Notes: generated from the sequence alone by a model not told the origin. Positions 1 through 12,342 are shown, numbered from the stretch's first letter. The stretch is 64,000 nucleotides of DNA from Uloborus plumipes (GCA_038373865.1 JAXGGA010004516.1:1-64000), one strand, 5' to 3'. Numbers and translations are program-made.

Positions 1-185
1 CAACTAGGCCGCGGCCTAGGGCCCCCACAGTTTAGGGGCCCCCAAATGGCTAAAATTGCTGTAGTCAATACCTAAATTTGTTTTATCCTATGCCTAAAAT
101 TGCAAAGCCTTAGTACAGGAGGTCTCAAAAAAGTATTTGGCCTAGGGCCCCGTGGTATCTTAATCGGGCGCTGGTGCAAAGCGCT
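1..185. repeat. Dispersed GGGCCCC-rich repeat fragment
   Basis: The segment has several GGGCCCC-type blocks and ends with a motif of the form CCCCGTGGTATCTTAATCGGGC. A diverged copy of the same pattern (GGGCCTCCCGATATCTTAATCGGACC) lies at about 60195-60310, and similar blocks occur at about 4735-4880. No coding sequence is recognisable. It is probably an interspersed repeat of unknown class, cut by the window edge. Confidence 0.4.
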
Positions 186-1215
186 AAAATACACGGATTT
201 TGAACTTTCTTGTGTGGTATTAGCGATGAGCAGGGACAGGGGGTGCGAAAGGTTAAAAATGTGTTGTGCACTATGTTTTTTTTTTGAACTGAAATACAAA
301 ACGATATGTTTTAATTGTGTATTTTTTTTTCTATGAGATTCTCTGCACCAAAATTTTGTTCGTTACCCCTTTATGTTATTATTTTTAATGAAATATATGA
401 AGCGCCACGTGCGGGACCAAAGTATCGTTTCCCGTGGAATGTTCATTATCAATTTTAATAATTTGTGTCAAATGAATTAAAAAATATATATATTATCTTT
501 TTAATGATGAATAATATAGTATCAATGTTTTGTACATAAAATATTTTATGAAGGGATTTTAAACACGTGTAAAAGAGTAGACAAATATGCCTTCAAAAAT
601 CGCTCTAATCATAAAGAAAAGTTACAATTACAGAATAAGGATAAAATGAAATAATGATTTTTAGAAATTTTGTCTGCAATTTCAAGAAAAAAAATCCTTT
701 TAAAACTATTTATACACACGAAAGTGGACATTCAACAGTTGAAATTTACTGTTAGGAAAAAATAATGAGACTCACCTTGTTCGTTGATATACGTAAAAAT
801 TATGCTTTCTTTAAAATATTACCAGATTCAATGTAATATAACATTATTTCAAAAATAGCTGTAACTCAATGCGAAACATATGGCCAGTATGAACCACAAA
901 TAATTTCGGGACATTAATAATTATAATTAACACTTTTGGGGGAATTTCCTTCCGTCTCCCCTAGTTTTAATGTTATTATCATTTATTTTTTAATTTAATT
1001 GATATTTTTTAAAATTTTTGTTGCATTTTGGTTCGATTTTAAATTACTATTTTAAGTCCTAATGAATAGGAGCTGGGACACCTACCACTCTCCTTGTTCT
1101 GAAGCAAAATATGTTTAAGTCCTTCACAAATTACTTATGTGCAAACCATTGATACTTGATTACACATAATAAAATGGATAATAAATTTTTTATCATCATT
1201 AATTGGTTCGGACTG
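186..1215. other. AT-rich stretch without recognised genes
   Basis: Only short chance reading frames are present, with no family motif and no convincing exon. It is either intergenic or part of an upstream intron of the AFF gene. Confidence 0.6.
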
Positions 1216-2690
1216 TTAGCCCTTTCAAGGGCGCCGGTTGCACTGTGAAACCGCACTTTTTCATAATTTTTTTCTCCGGCAAAAAATAGCTCAATTTTCT
1301 TAATTAAGGTCTCAAAATACAATTATTTTCAACAACTATCAATAGATGGCAGCATCATAGCTCCTTTATTTTTAATATGTGCATGCCAGTGTAGAAATGA
1401 AAAGCTGTTTTTGCCACTATTTTATTTAATTTTTTTTTCAATAAAAAACAAAAAAATATTCAGACCTAAGGTGATGAATCTTATAAACTATCATCAAGGA
1501 TCATTGTAATATACCCAGTTTCAAAAAAAGAATATCGTAACACACGTAATTTTCACTATTTATCTGTCGGTTTCACAGTGCAACCATTGCCCCTCTATGC
1601 CTCAATGAGAATTGATTTGCAGCCTAGCAGCTGACTCTCTTCCACATCTGTTTTCTGTCTGATGCGCGGGATTGTCTTTTGAAAGAGGGTCTTAGGGAGA
1701 GGTATTGATTCATAATATAAATAGTCTAGCCTGCAGTTCAAGTATTTACATACAGGGGTCAAAGGTGAGGTTCTTCAGTATTTGAAAGAGAGGGGAATTT
1801 ACACAAAATCAGGAGAGCACCAGTCTCGAATTTTTCTGTTTCTGGAAAGGTTACTTTTTTCTCTTGCTCTGGGTTTCACTGTAAAATACTTCTGTAAATA
1901 TATAATTCCTATAATTTTGTCCAACAAAGTCTAACAATTCGTAAAAATCCGGGCTTTCAAAAGTTCCACCAGAAATAAATGTAATAGTGTAAAGGTATGA
2001 AAATATGATTTGTTTGATTTAAACTTAATTTTATAAATTTGTAATGTTAAGAATTTTTTAATCTAGTATTAAAAATTCATGCTTAGGTATAAAATTTCTT
2101 TATTTCATTTCATTTTATTATTTTTTCTGAATTGTATACTAATGCAAGTTGAATTATTCTGACTGGAAAGTAGCGAACTTCAAATTTTCCATTTGAAGAA
2201 TGTAGTTCTAAATTTGACTGAAGGATGAAATGGGTGTGGGGGGGGGGGGGGAGTAACGTTCATGTGATGAAAATAAGCACTTGGACATTGAAAAATTGCA
2301 ATATTTTGCATTTAGATGTCCAAGTTTGCCAAATTGGCAGACAAAATTTGTGGAATAAAGATTTTTTGGGAGGTCACAATGACCTCCTGTGACCTCCCAT
2401 TGAAGTTCCCCTGTTCACAGGCATGTTTTAATATGGTAATGGTGATAGAAAAGACATGCAATCTTAAATTATTTGTAACAGCAAGCTCTTCAACGAAGCT
2501 CATTCATATTGCATTTTCAATGTCCTGGCGGGGCACCGGTTGCGCTGTGCAACCGGCCACCATTCTGAAACGGGGGACAGCAAAATTTTTTTAAACCCAT
2601 TTCTGTAGTCTGTATGACTACTGCAATTCATGCTGCTGGTTTTTTCTCATCTGAAAGTAAAATTTAATGACCCGCCCCTGAAAGGGTTAA
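1216..2690. mobile_element. Candidate terminal-inverted-repeat element (about 1.5 kb)
   Basis: The left end reads TTAGCCCTTTCAAGGGCG and the right end, reverse-complemented, reads TTAACCCTTTCAGGGGCG. Both inner flanks carry a CCGGTTGC(A/G)CTGTG-type motif, which also appears inverted at about 1563-1580. No transposase frame is seen. The TTAA or TTA target duplication is only suggestive. It is a non-autonomous DNA element candidate. Confidence 0.35.
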
Positions 2691-3011
2691 AGTTAATTTT
2701 GATTTTGCTCTCGTTTCGGAGTCCTGCATTATTTTCATTGACCACTAGGTTCAAATGTGTTTTGCTTTCGCCGTTACTCAACAGATGGCAGCACGAAAAG
2801 CTGTCACGAAAATTGCTACCTTGTTGAATCGATGTTTTACGATATGAATGAATGGTTTCTCGTTTCTAATTCATGATTCTTCATTTTACTACTGATGATT
2901 TTGAATAATGTTGAGTTTTTTTCATTGGCCGAAATCCTACGTTGTTACAAATCAACTGATAGGTAGAGTGCTGGGCAATTTCTTAGATTAATACATTAAT
3001 GCTCGGACCTA

Positions 3012-3098
3012 TCGCACGCAGAGAATGAAAGTGGTACTTTTTAAATTGGATCAGCATAGAATAAATAAAGACGAGCCTCTTTCATTCTCAGTGTGCGA
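3012..3098. mobile_element. 87-bp TA-flanked palindromic MITE
   Basis: The ends are inverted copies: TCGCACGCAGAGAATGAAAG on the left, and CTTTCATTCTCAGTGTGCGA on the right, with TA on both sides. A second member of the family is at 44028-44103, next to an AFF exon. The size and TA target suggest a Tc1/mariner-type MITE. Confidence 0.55.
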
Positions 3099-3190
3099 TA
3101 TATGATTTTACTAAGCGGTACTCAGTTTGGATTCATAATTTAATCGATCAAGTCAAAAACTGGCACTGGGCTTCAACCCTGTCTTGAGAT

Positions 3191-3205
3191 CAAGGCCGTA
3201 GCCAG

Positions 3206-3238
<33 letters not shown>

Positions 3239-6154
3239 AAAAAAGAATAGAAAAGAAAATTTCAAGGTTTGATGGTCGGAGGTCGCCCTCCCCCCCTCGA
3301 AGTTGTGACGGGTCTGAGGTTTTTGATGATACAAAGAAAAATTAGAATAATAAAAATAAAAAAAATCATTTGAATAAACTTGAATAGGGGTCATTCCATG
3401 TCAAGCGTACGAGGCGTCTCCACTCGACCCCCTCCAATTTTGATGAATTTTTTTTGGATGTGTGTATAAGACTTGCATGAAACCATACCAAATTAAAGCT
3501 CCATAAGCCTTATGGTTCAGCCAGTAAAAATTATTTTAGAAAGGCCTCTTTTTCGTGTCTTGAAAAAAATGTCCAAATCGTCAAGTTTGTGCTTTTATTG
3601 CTCGCGACCTAAGACGATTATCAGACTCAAATTTGGTGATTCTGATCTCTGTTTAGGGTAGAATAGCCTACTTGTGTAACAGAAACTCCATGCGCTGTTT
3701 TTTTTTTTTTTTGAAATTTGCTGCCAAAGTTGGTAAAAAATCGTATTTTGGCAAATTTTGACCACACCTTATCAGCTTGTATCTGCTGAGAGAATGACTT
3801 TCTAAAGCTAATTCTTTCCTCGTTTGTAGCCTGATAGTTCGTCCGAAAGATGTGCTAGTGGCATCTCGATAGCTCAAATAATTGCTGAATTATGCGAGTT
3901 GAAATTCCAGTCAAATTTCTTTTTTCTCAATTTTGTCTCAATTTCAAAGGGCAATATCTCAAAAGGGTCATCTTGAATTTCAATTTTCTTTACGTCATTG
4001 GAAAGAACACACTTTTCTTAACTAAAAAACGTTATTTTTATTTTTGAGACAAACCAGTTTCAAGGGGATATTGCAGATCAAAAATGTGTACGTCATTCAA
4101 CGTGAAATCAAAGAAAAAAAGACATAGACCTCAAAAGTTGATGTCAATTTGTTCTATTAATATTTGCAGGAGCTATTGTACTTATGTTCTGATTAAAAAA
4201 AAAAACTTTGTTAGATATGATCGAGGGGGGAAAAATATTTTGAAATTTATTCATTACAATAGGAGTTGAACATGGGAGTCTGACTATGGTTTTAATTTTA
4301 CTTTCTTTGAAATCAGTTCAGAAGCAAATTCCTCCCGATCATGCCCATTTCCCTCTATTTAATGCATTTAGGGGGCGAGGTTTTTTGGTAATTTGTATTG
4401 AGTGTATACCCTCCCCCACCCCCTGGAAAAATTAATAATGTTCAGCCTGGTTCACAGGTAAGGCAGTTATTGGAGGGAAAATCAAAAATTTTCCTCGTTC
4501 GGGGCACAATTGTTAATCGGGCCTTTTACTCAACGAAAAATTTTCGCACATATAAATCTCTGTACTTGCTAGAATATAGATGTTTTTCATAACAATACGT
4601 AGTATACAGGTCCCCACAATAGATAGGATATTGGTTTGACCAAATGGGTTTGAGGGGCTGGCATATAGGCCCTTCAAAGTAGTTCTAGTTCTTATCAAAA
4701 AAATTTTCTTATCTTGGCCTTGCCCTGCGAAAGGGGAGGGCAGCCTGGGCATGGCCCCTGGGCTCGCTAAGTTAGAGGGGCCCGTGAATTTTAGTTTTCC
4801 ACCATCAGTGTCCAATTTAGGAACTTTAGGACAGTAGGGCAGACCTTAAATTTCTAAATCGGGCCCTGAACATCTGGATGGGCCCCATTGAAAAGTGAAA
4901 AAAGTACTGTAGAGTTGAAAGCATAAACTTTGATTTTCAACTTCATGATTTCCATATTAAAATCATACTTTGTTATAATTAATATTTCGTCTTTGATTTT
5001 GCTCCCCCCTCCCAAGGTGGGGACCCTACAGCTCTAGGCCGAGCCTCATGGACTTCTTGATAAATTAAGCCCCCCTCATCAATGGTAAATGCAAGGAAGA
5101 GAATGGGGGCAGAAAGTGTCTGGCTCCCGTCGCCAGAGAATTTCTTTCCTATCCCTGCTCTGGGATATACTCTGGACTACTTTTCTAGCTCGCTCTCCTG
5201 GGGTGTTGCCCCCATGGAGTTTACCCCCTGGTTCCCTCCTTCTCTGCGACTTGGTGACGTGGGATCCGTGGGACCGAAGGAAGGAACATAAAGGAGTGCG
5301 ACGATAAATTGCTATGTGCTATAGGGGTCGGGAAATATAGTACAAAACACTTCGCACCCAGAAAACAAAGAATGCATTTTCGTTAACTCATCACCTCTCC
5401 ATTGATAATAACAATAACTGATTTAAACATCTGTATCTGTTATTACTGTGATCAATGTGTTAAGAGATAGAAGTTTTCAAAAATCTTACATTTTTTGCTA
5501 ATTTGTTCGCAGTAAGCCCAAAAGGGGACCACACTTGTTTTATGGCGTAAAGGAGAGGATCTTCTTTCTTTTTCCATGATAAAAGTATCTCAACGACAAG
5601 TGCCATAAACTTTGTTATCCCGTTAAGGATTATAGACCAGCAGGAGAGACGGAATAATTTAAGGTTTAAGTTGAAAAGATAGAAAAAAACTCCTTTGGCG
5701 AAATAGTGAGCAGAACTATGGGTCATTCCATGTTATCACTCCGCTGTTTGTTGTGACTGGAAAAAACGGCCGACTTAAAAATAAATTTTTACTGATTTTT
5801 TTTAAAGAAATATGAAACGTAGTTGTGTGCTTTGTTTTTCGCAGATTAAACTTTCAAAAAAAAAAAAAAAAAAAAAAGAACAAAGCTTTGAAATTCTTTA
5901 ATTATCTTTCCTTCAATTTTTCAAACATGATGTCGTCATAAATTCTGATATATTTATTTGAAAAATAATGCAGGAGAGGAGAAAGACTCCTTTCATTCTT
6001 CCCAAAAGCCTATTGATTAACGTGCTGTCCATTACCTCAGCTTCGCTCTCCTTCCTGTTAGTCCAACATACTCCCAATCATAGGCGGCTGGTGCACCAAG
6101 AAATTGGGGGATCAAAAGAAGTTTGTGAGGAGCTTAGGGCGAAACCCTAAAGCT

Positions 6155-6193
<39 letters not shown>

Positions 6194-6621
6194 TAAAATT
6201 TGGCTATATTATTGGATTTTAACAAATGACCTCTAAAACTTTAATACAGTCTGAAAAGCAGGATGGATTTTACTGTAGATGTCCCCTTTGCAATTCAAAG
6301 TTCCTTTCTTGTGAAATAAGATGAGAAAAAAAAACATTTTTTGGTATTTTCAGTTTTTAATTTTCATGAAATAAATCAATCCACCCAGTAAATAACCGAC
6401 CGTTAATTTTTCGCTCTAAAAAGTGAAGGGCAGGGCCCCTTTACTTTCGGAAGTGAAGGGGAGCAGGTGCCCCCTTGCCCCCCCCCCCCCCCGTACAAGC
6501 AGGCTTTGCTCCCATTGCGTCATAAGACTTGCAACCTCTTGTTTATTTTTTTTTTCAAACAAACTTTCTTCACTTCGAACCCCCCCCCCCCCCCCGAAAA
6601 AAAATCCTGGCTACGGCCTTG
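3191..6621. mobile_element. Non-autonomous hAT-like element, 3.4 kb
   Basis: The termini are inverted: CAAGGCCGTAGCCAG at the left and CTGGCTACGGCCTTG at the right. Identical 8-bp flanks CTTGAGAT (3183-3190 and 6622-6629) are the target-site duplication, the size expected for hAT transposases. A G-run of about 30 follows the left terminus and a C-run precedes the right one. The interior has no transposase and contains other repeats: the 3388-4215 family, GGGCCCC-rich blocks near 4735, an A-run near 5860 and a T-run of about 38 near 6155. The terminal motif is shared with the element at 9312-10063. Confidence 0.75.
3388..4215 (+). repeat. Unclassified interspersed repeat, copy A
   Basis: It begins with GGGTCATTCCATGTCAAG. 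It matches, in opposite orientation and with few differences, a second copy split between 22938-22770 and 19140-18495. Copy A keeps the uninterrupted sequence at the point (about 3545-3556) where a copia element entered copy B. A short minus-strand frame at 3668-3877 is partly conserved in copy B, but no protein family is recognised. Confidence 0.65.
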
Positions 6622-6901
6622 CTTGAGATGATTAAATAACAGTAACGAATATATATTTATGGTTGGGTTGGTTAGGGTAAGTGGGCCCCCTTTTTAGAAC
6701 AGTTCGTTTTTGAAGCCTTGTACAAAAGTTTTAAAGCAAAACAAAGCTTAAATTTTTTGACTTATTTCGTCTTGGATATATTGATAAACACAAGTTCAGC
6801 ATTGTTTTCTAAAAAAATGCTTTAAATATTTTTACCTATCTTATTCTTTATAAAATGGCGTGGGGGAATGGGGTAAGTGGGCCACCCTCCATTTATTTAT
6901 A

Positions 6902-8302
6902 CACTGCTCGGCATTGAAAATGCAACACCAAGAAGGAGTGGTCAGAAATTCATGCAAATTTTACCGTAGACTCACGTCACTGAGTTATGCAAATGATATG
7001 AAATGCGCAGCTCTCCGACGCACGTGAAGTAAGATATAAGAGAATGAAGTTGAAAAGTGGGTTATGTTCATGTTGGTTTTTCTGCCAGACTAATTATCGG
7101 AGAAATTTGGTTTTTGTCTCGAAGGATACGTGTGATAGGAGGAAATGCCACGCCGTCCTCAACGAAGACACTTCCAGCATATAGACGACTTTACAAGGGG
7201 TATGGTGATCGGACTGAGAAGGGGAGGTTGGTCCATACGTCAAATTGCAGCTGATACCCACATGGATGCAAGCACTGTGCATCGGCTGTGTCGGAGATGG
7301 TTGGAAAGAGGAAATGTAGCCACATTGAGGGGTGCAGGTGCAGGATGGATCGACGGATTCACCGACAAGCTGTGGCGGACCCGCAAGTCACTTGTACGTC
7401 GATTCTGCAGCACGTGCAAGGTACCCTGGATGTTCCTGTGTCGACCAGAACCATTTCCCGTCGACTGGTTGCATGTGGCCTGCAATCACGGCCCCCGCTA
7501 AGAAGACTGCCATTGACCTCACAGCACAGACTCCAACGTTTGGCATGGTGCCGGACGAGAGCGACGTGGATGGCAGAATGGCAAACCGTAGTGTTCTCAG
7601 ATGAATCCCGCTTCTGTTTGTCCAGCGATAGTCATCGCATACGTGTGTGGCGTCGACGTGGAGAAAGATCGAATCCGGCAGTAACTGTGGAACGCCCCAC
7701 AGCGCGACAACGTGGCATAATGGTTTGGGGCGCTATTGCATACAATTCCGTATCACCTCTAGTTCGTATTCGGGGCACTATGACGGCCCAACGATATGTC
7801 GATAATGTACTGCGGCCGGTGGCAATCCCCTACCTTCAGGGTCTGCCAAATGCAATTTTTCAACAGGATAACGCCTGGCCTCACAGTGCTCGAATCAGCC
7901 AACATGCTCTACGAGGTGTACAGATGCTTTCCTGGCCACCATACTCTCCTGACTTGTCACCAATCGAACATGTGTGGGACGTGATTGGACGCCGTTTGCA
8001 GAACCTGTCACTGCCTCGTTCAGAGGACGAACTGTGGAAAATGGTTGAAAGGGAATGGAGTGCCATCCCTCAGGACACCATCCGCAGGCTTATTGACTCC
8101 ATGCCTAGACGTGTTTCTTCGTGCATCGCTGTCCGCGGTGGTCCTACTTCTTACTGAGCCGACGCCGTCCTTGCTCTAAATTTTGCTTATTTATTTTGAA
8201 ATAAATATCACTTATTGTTCCATGCTGTCTCTGTCTTCTTACCAAATTTCATCAATTTCTGACCACTCCTTCTTGGTGTTGCATTTTCAATGTCGAGCAG
8301 TG
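6902..8302 (+). mobile_element. Tc1-like transposon, copy 1
   Basis: The element is bounded by TA dinucleotides (6900-6901 and 8303-8304). Its inverted ends begin CACTGCTCGGCATTGAAAAT and contain AACACCAAGAAGGAGTGGTC. It is 1401 bp with one transposase gene, now frameshifted. A second, better preserved member of the same family is at 37371-38781 in the opposite orientation. Confidence 0.95.
7145..8157 (+). pseudogene. Tc1-like transposase, frameshifted
   Basis: The frame opens at ATG 7145 (MPRRPQRRHF) with the N-terminal helix-turn-helix region (SIRQIAADTHMDASTVHRL). It breaks near 7341, where about 19 bp present in copy 2 are missing. The remainder continues in the frame that ends at 8157. 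Catalytic blocks remain: VVFSDESRFCL, FQQDNAWPHSA and DLSPIEHVWD. The usual NARPH block reads NAWPH here. The deletion makes the copy non-autonomous. Spacing between the second Asp and the Glu is 32 residues, as in copy 2. Confidence 0.92.
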
Positions 8303-9311
8303 TATTTAAAGTGAGCATATTTTGGAAAGGTGTTAGTGGGTTCTACCTGACAAAGTATGGAAAATTTTAGTGGGCAATATTTTTCTGTAACTGTATCCAT
8401 TAATGAAATATCTACTCATATTTAAATGTGTATGACAGAAATTTATATAGAGGAATACAAAACAATTATGTCTGTGAAATTCATTAAAAGCCTTTAGGTG
8501 CATTTTTTGCTTTTACGTATAAATTAATGTTGAATAAACATAATGGAATCGCTTAAGATCAATTTTGGTAAAATGGAAAAAATTATAGGTTGAAAAAAAA
8601 ATTAAAACACTTAATGGCAGTGTCTTTTTGAAGTTTTCTGTGGGAGAAACATTGTCATTTCATCCTCAGTTATAATTCTAACATCACCTACATCAAACCA
8701 ATAAAAAGTGTAGTTATTTCTATTCTTTCAATCAAATTTTGCAGTATTTTTTTTTTCATTTATACCATATTTTAAAATTAGACCTTCAAAATACTTTATG
8801 GTTTTCTTTGATGCAAGTTTCACAAATACATAGTTACCAGCTTTTGCAGTTTTTGTAGCTGAACCATCAATTTCTTCTAGGTGTCCATAATTATCTTTCA
8901 TTTCGTCGTAGAAATCGCTTCATCAAAACTACTTCTCATTTTGAAATCATCATTATTATGAGGGGGCCCCCACTTACACCATAGTGAGGGAGCCCACTTA
9001 TCCTAATAGAGGAAAACCACGGGGTGAGTGGGACCCCTCCCCTTAAACACTTATTAACAAAACTTTGCATAAAAATTCTTATTGCAATGTGTATTTTAGG
9101 TTAAACTCTACAAAAAAATTTGATGAACATAGAAAAAATAATAAAAATTAACATTGATACACTTCTTTGAAAAATGTTGCTTGAACTCGCAAAAAAAATT
9201 GTTTTTGGAAATTTTTTTGACATAAATTTATATGATCCAAAAAAATGTTCCATGAAACCCAAATATATTCAAAAACAATCACTGATGTAATTTGACATGA
9301 TCAGTACAAAA

Positions 9312-10063
9312 CAAGGGCGTAGCTAGGGGGGTGCAGATGCACCTCCCTAGATCAGAGCTAGTGGAAGGTCACTGTGACCTCACATTTTATTTGTTTTTTT
9401 GACAAACGATTTTGTCCCCTTTCATGCTTTTCATTGCGACATGCTGATGCAGAACTTTTAGAAAAAAACTATAAAAAACTACTGTTTTGTTCTTTTCGAA
9501 GTATTTTATACCATCCATTGGTTTAAGGTGTGCATGACTGAATAAAGTATAGTTTCTTTGAGTTCATAATTTCTTCCTTTTTTTGTGCAAATAGAATTTC
9601 AAGCACTTTTTTCTCTTTCTTTCTTGCTTTTTTCTTTCTGTTTTTATTGAAAAATTTGATTTTTATGCTAATTTTTGGGAACTTTATATAAACTGCGCTA
9701 TTATATCTAGTATTGATTACTTTTCAGAAAATTATAGTAAGCTTGCCTGTTTTTAAGGAGAAAATTTTTAATTTACCGAACGCAACTCAGAACTTTACTG
9801 AATGATTAAAAAATAAATAAATAAAATACAAGAATGCATACTGATCTATGTCTAGCAAAAGAGACGTGAGGCATCACGAAAATAAATTAATTAAAGAAAA
9901 GAAAAAGAAAATAAAGAAGTTCAGCCTTGCAATACTGTCTCACTGTTTTCAAATTTCATCAGACAATTTGTATCGGATAGGAACTTTTTGGGAGGTCACA
10001 GTGACCTCCTATTGGGGTTCCACTGCTTGCACCCCCCTAACATGAGTCCTGGCTACGCCCTTG
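9312..10063. mobile_element. hAT MITE, 752 bp
   Basis: The inverted ends are CAAGGGCGTAGCTAGG and CTGGCTACGCCCTTG, flanked by a perfect 8-bp duplication GTACAAAA (9304-9311 and 10064-10071). Inside, GAGGTCAC(A/T)GTGACCTC-type palindromes occur near both ends. The short plus-strand frame at 9848-10045 matches no family. It belongs to the same family as the 3.4-kb element at 3191-6621. Confidence 0.87.
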
Positions 10064-10175
10064 GTACAAAAAAGTATAAAAACCATATGCGCATAAAAGG
10101 GGGGGTGACCCACTTACCCGAACCAACCCTACTTAGATAGTGTTTAAGTGACTGTTTAATTTCGTTATGATACTC

Positions 10176-10600
10176 ACCTGGGAACCAATCACAGGAGTAA
10201 TGTAATCATGAAAAAAGTTTAAATTGGTAGCAATGGAAAGAGAATCTTTAGACATACTTTAGATCCAAAAATTATTTTTCCTATTCCAACCGTTGTCAAG
10301 ATATAGTATTAAAATCTGACGAAATTTGGCGAGAAATTGATCACAAAATTTCACCGACTGCATGTGCAGGACATCTATCTACAAATCATGCATAATGTGT
10401 CTACCATTGCACTCTGAAACTCGCTAAATTTGGCAACTTTGCTTTTTAAAAATTTCGGCTCAGTTTAAGATCTTATATTTCTGTAATGGGTTCACTAGGA
10501 CAAATAATTTATTCATCCAGAAACCTGTTTTTCAATACTCTTTCTATTGCTACTTATTCAAATGTTTTTTTGTCATTGCATTGTCGTGCAGCTTCCTGGT
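10176..10600. mobile_element. Short inverted-repeat element, same family as 49009-51032
   Basis: The left end (ACCTGGGAACCAATCAC, then TTGGTAGCAATGGAAAGAGA) and the inverted right end (ACCAGGAAGCTGCACGAC, then AAGTAGCAATAGAAAGAGTA) match each other and the ends of the 2-kb element at 49009-51032. The inner motif ACTCGCTAAATTTGGC recurs there as ACTCGCTAAAATTGGC. No reading frame is conserved. It looks like a deletion derivative of an unclassified DNA element. Confidence 0.5.
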
Positions 10601-10879
10601 CAGAAGTGTAGCAAAAAATTTTTCTACAGGGTGTCTAGGTTATGAAAAGCATAAATAGAAGCTATCAAAGTGTGGGTTTAATAATTTATCGATAGTCATA
10701 CGTGCAGAAATAATCGTAAAAACATTTATATACGATATTACGATATACACATATATCGTAAAAACATTTTTTAATCAAAGCAAAATAACTTTCATTTCAT
10801 CATAGGAATTAAATTTTGAGCTATTATGCAAAACAATAGCGGTCATGAAATAAGCGGTTGTCAGGCACATTTTGCAACC

Positions 10880-11245
10880 GAAAATTTTGATTTGAAGCCT
10901 ATATTTTCAACACTTAACAACAAACTTGACGCCTAAAGTTTTGGTCACACTGAAGTTTTTCTTTCCTAAATTGAGATCCATGTTCCACTTAAAGGAAAAA
11001 CTTGTTGAAGTATTTTTAGTATACAATCTTTTTTTTTCCTGTAAAAAAAAACATTTCCTTCTATTTTTTTACAGATCTTTTCAAATAAAATCAATAATGT
11101 AATGTAGCATTTGTATTTAATAAATACTTTTTTTAATATTGGGATACATATACATTTGTTTAAAAATGTCTCTTACGTTGTTCATTTTGGCGCCTAAAAC
11201 TTATACTAATCGTCACATCATGACACCTAGATTCAAAATCTTATT
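10880..11245 (+). repeat. Interspersed repeat, copy related to 28500-28870
   Basis: Both segments share, in the same order and direction, TTTGAAGCCTA, CGCCTAAA or GGCCTAGAAACTTA-type blocks, GTTCATTTT(G)GGCGCC-like blocks, and a closing ATCATGAC(A/G)CCTAGATT. The copies are diverged. Class and coding capacity are unknown. Confidence 0.5.
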
Positions 11246-12249
11246 TCTAAACTAGAAGAGGCGGGATTGTCTTTTTCTTATGTCACTGGCAGTCCAATTC
11301 AGTTTTGTGCATTTTCAACTGGCCTTCTCTCCAGGTGTTTAAATATATATATATTTTTTGCAATTTGTCAGTTTTAGACAGTGTTGACAGTTTTACATGT
11401 TAATGCTAAATTTAGCATCTTCATTTGAGATTTAGCATTGAAGATTTGGATCAAGCATTTGGTCGGAAGATTAGTATTAAAAACAAATTAGCTAGCATTT
11501 TTACATATTTTTCTTGGAACAGAATGCCTTTTATCCGTACATCAGCAAAAACAGCATAACATAGGGTTTAGCAGACTCGAATTTAGAAAAAATCCAATTA
11601 TAATATAAAGTTTTTATTATTATATGCTACTTTATGATGCAGAAATTTTTCTCTTATAGTCACATCATTACATCTTTGAATTTTCTCCAGGTGTGTGTGT
11701 GTGTGTGTGGTAGAAACTGAATATTTCTTAGGACAACAAAACCTGCAGGTTTTTGCCATGGGTAGAAAAAACCGACCCAAGCTTTGCAGCTTTGCCAGTA
11801 CCATAATAGTTACTCATATTTTACTATAAAACAATAGCTAATAAATTTGTTCATTTCTCATTTGTTGAGCCTTTGAAAGTTTTTTAAAGGAATGATCAGG
11901 AAAAGAGGCTTTTCATAGAGGATATTACTAGAACTTAGTAGACAACTACTGCCATTCATATTAATGATTTGATACAAAAAAAAGCACCAGATAGGTCAAG
12001 ATTGCCTGATCATTACATAAGCAAATAAAAAATGGCCTGGAAATACGATGTAGTGTACGGGCAAGATAGAAAGAATTAAAGGGGCACATATTTGTTGCTT
12101 ATTTTATAAGGAACATGTGTCAAGTGTATTAAATTACGTTCCTTTTCTATGCTTAAGTTTTCTCATAAACACCAAATATGTAAATGTATTTTATATTGTG
12201 ATGATATTTATTGTTGTATTCTAATCCAAGTTGAAAATTTTTCTTTTAG
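11246..12249. other. AT-rich sequence before AFF exon, no gene seen
   Basis: A short (TG)n run lies at about 11692-11709. The rest is unremarkable AT-rich sequence that ends in a good polypyrimidine tract and AG at 12248-12249, the likely acceptor of the first recognised AFF exon. Either intron or 5-prime flank. Confidence 0.55.
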
Positions 12250-12282
12250 TTACCACTCTAACTTCAAGCTCATTCTATCGTT

Positions 12283-12342
12283 ATGCTGTTTGTGGATGAA
12301 GAGCTTGAAGAATCTCAACCGGTCTTTTCGAAACCAAAGAAG
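12283..12342 (+). CDS. AFF/lilliputian-like gene, first recognised exon
   Basis: The reading frame ends ...EESQPVFSKPKK at a consensus donor (AAG|GTAAC, GT at 12343). It joins in phase 0 to the exon at 26042. The joined sequence PVFSKPKK-V followed by MARRIKTMLGDY parallels the vertebrate AFF block PLFxEPYK followed by RIQxMLGNY, which identifies the exon. An acceptor-like tract ends at 12249, but the frame has a TAA at 12259 before ATG 12283. So either ATG 12283 starts translation within an exon spanning 12250-12342, or a later acceptor (for example after GATGAAG near 12300) joins an upstream exon not found here. The basic N-terminal helix typical of AFF proteins is not visible, which favours a missing upstream exon. 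Confidence 0.55.

Larger units (their letters stand above)
6665..10129. mobile_element. TIR element with GGGTAAGTGGG ends, carrying nested insertions
   Basis: The left end reads GGGTTGGTTAGGGTAAGTGG and the right end is its near inverted copy, CCACTTACCCGAACCAACCC. Related (A)AGTGGGCC blocks recur inside near 6866, 8970 and 9030. A Tc1 element (6902-8302) and a hAT MITE (9312-10063) are inserted in it and account for most of its length. No transposase of its own is seen. The target-site duplication is unclear. Confidence 0.5.
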
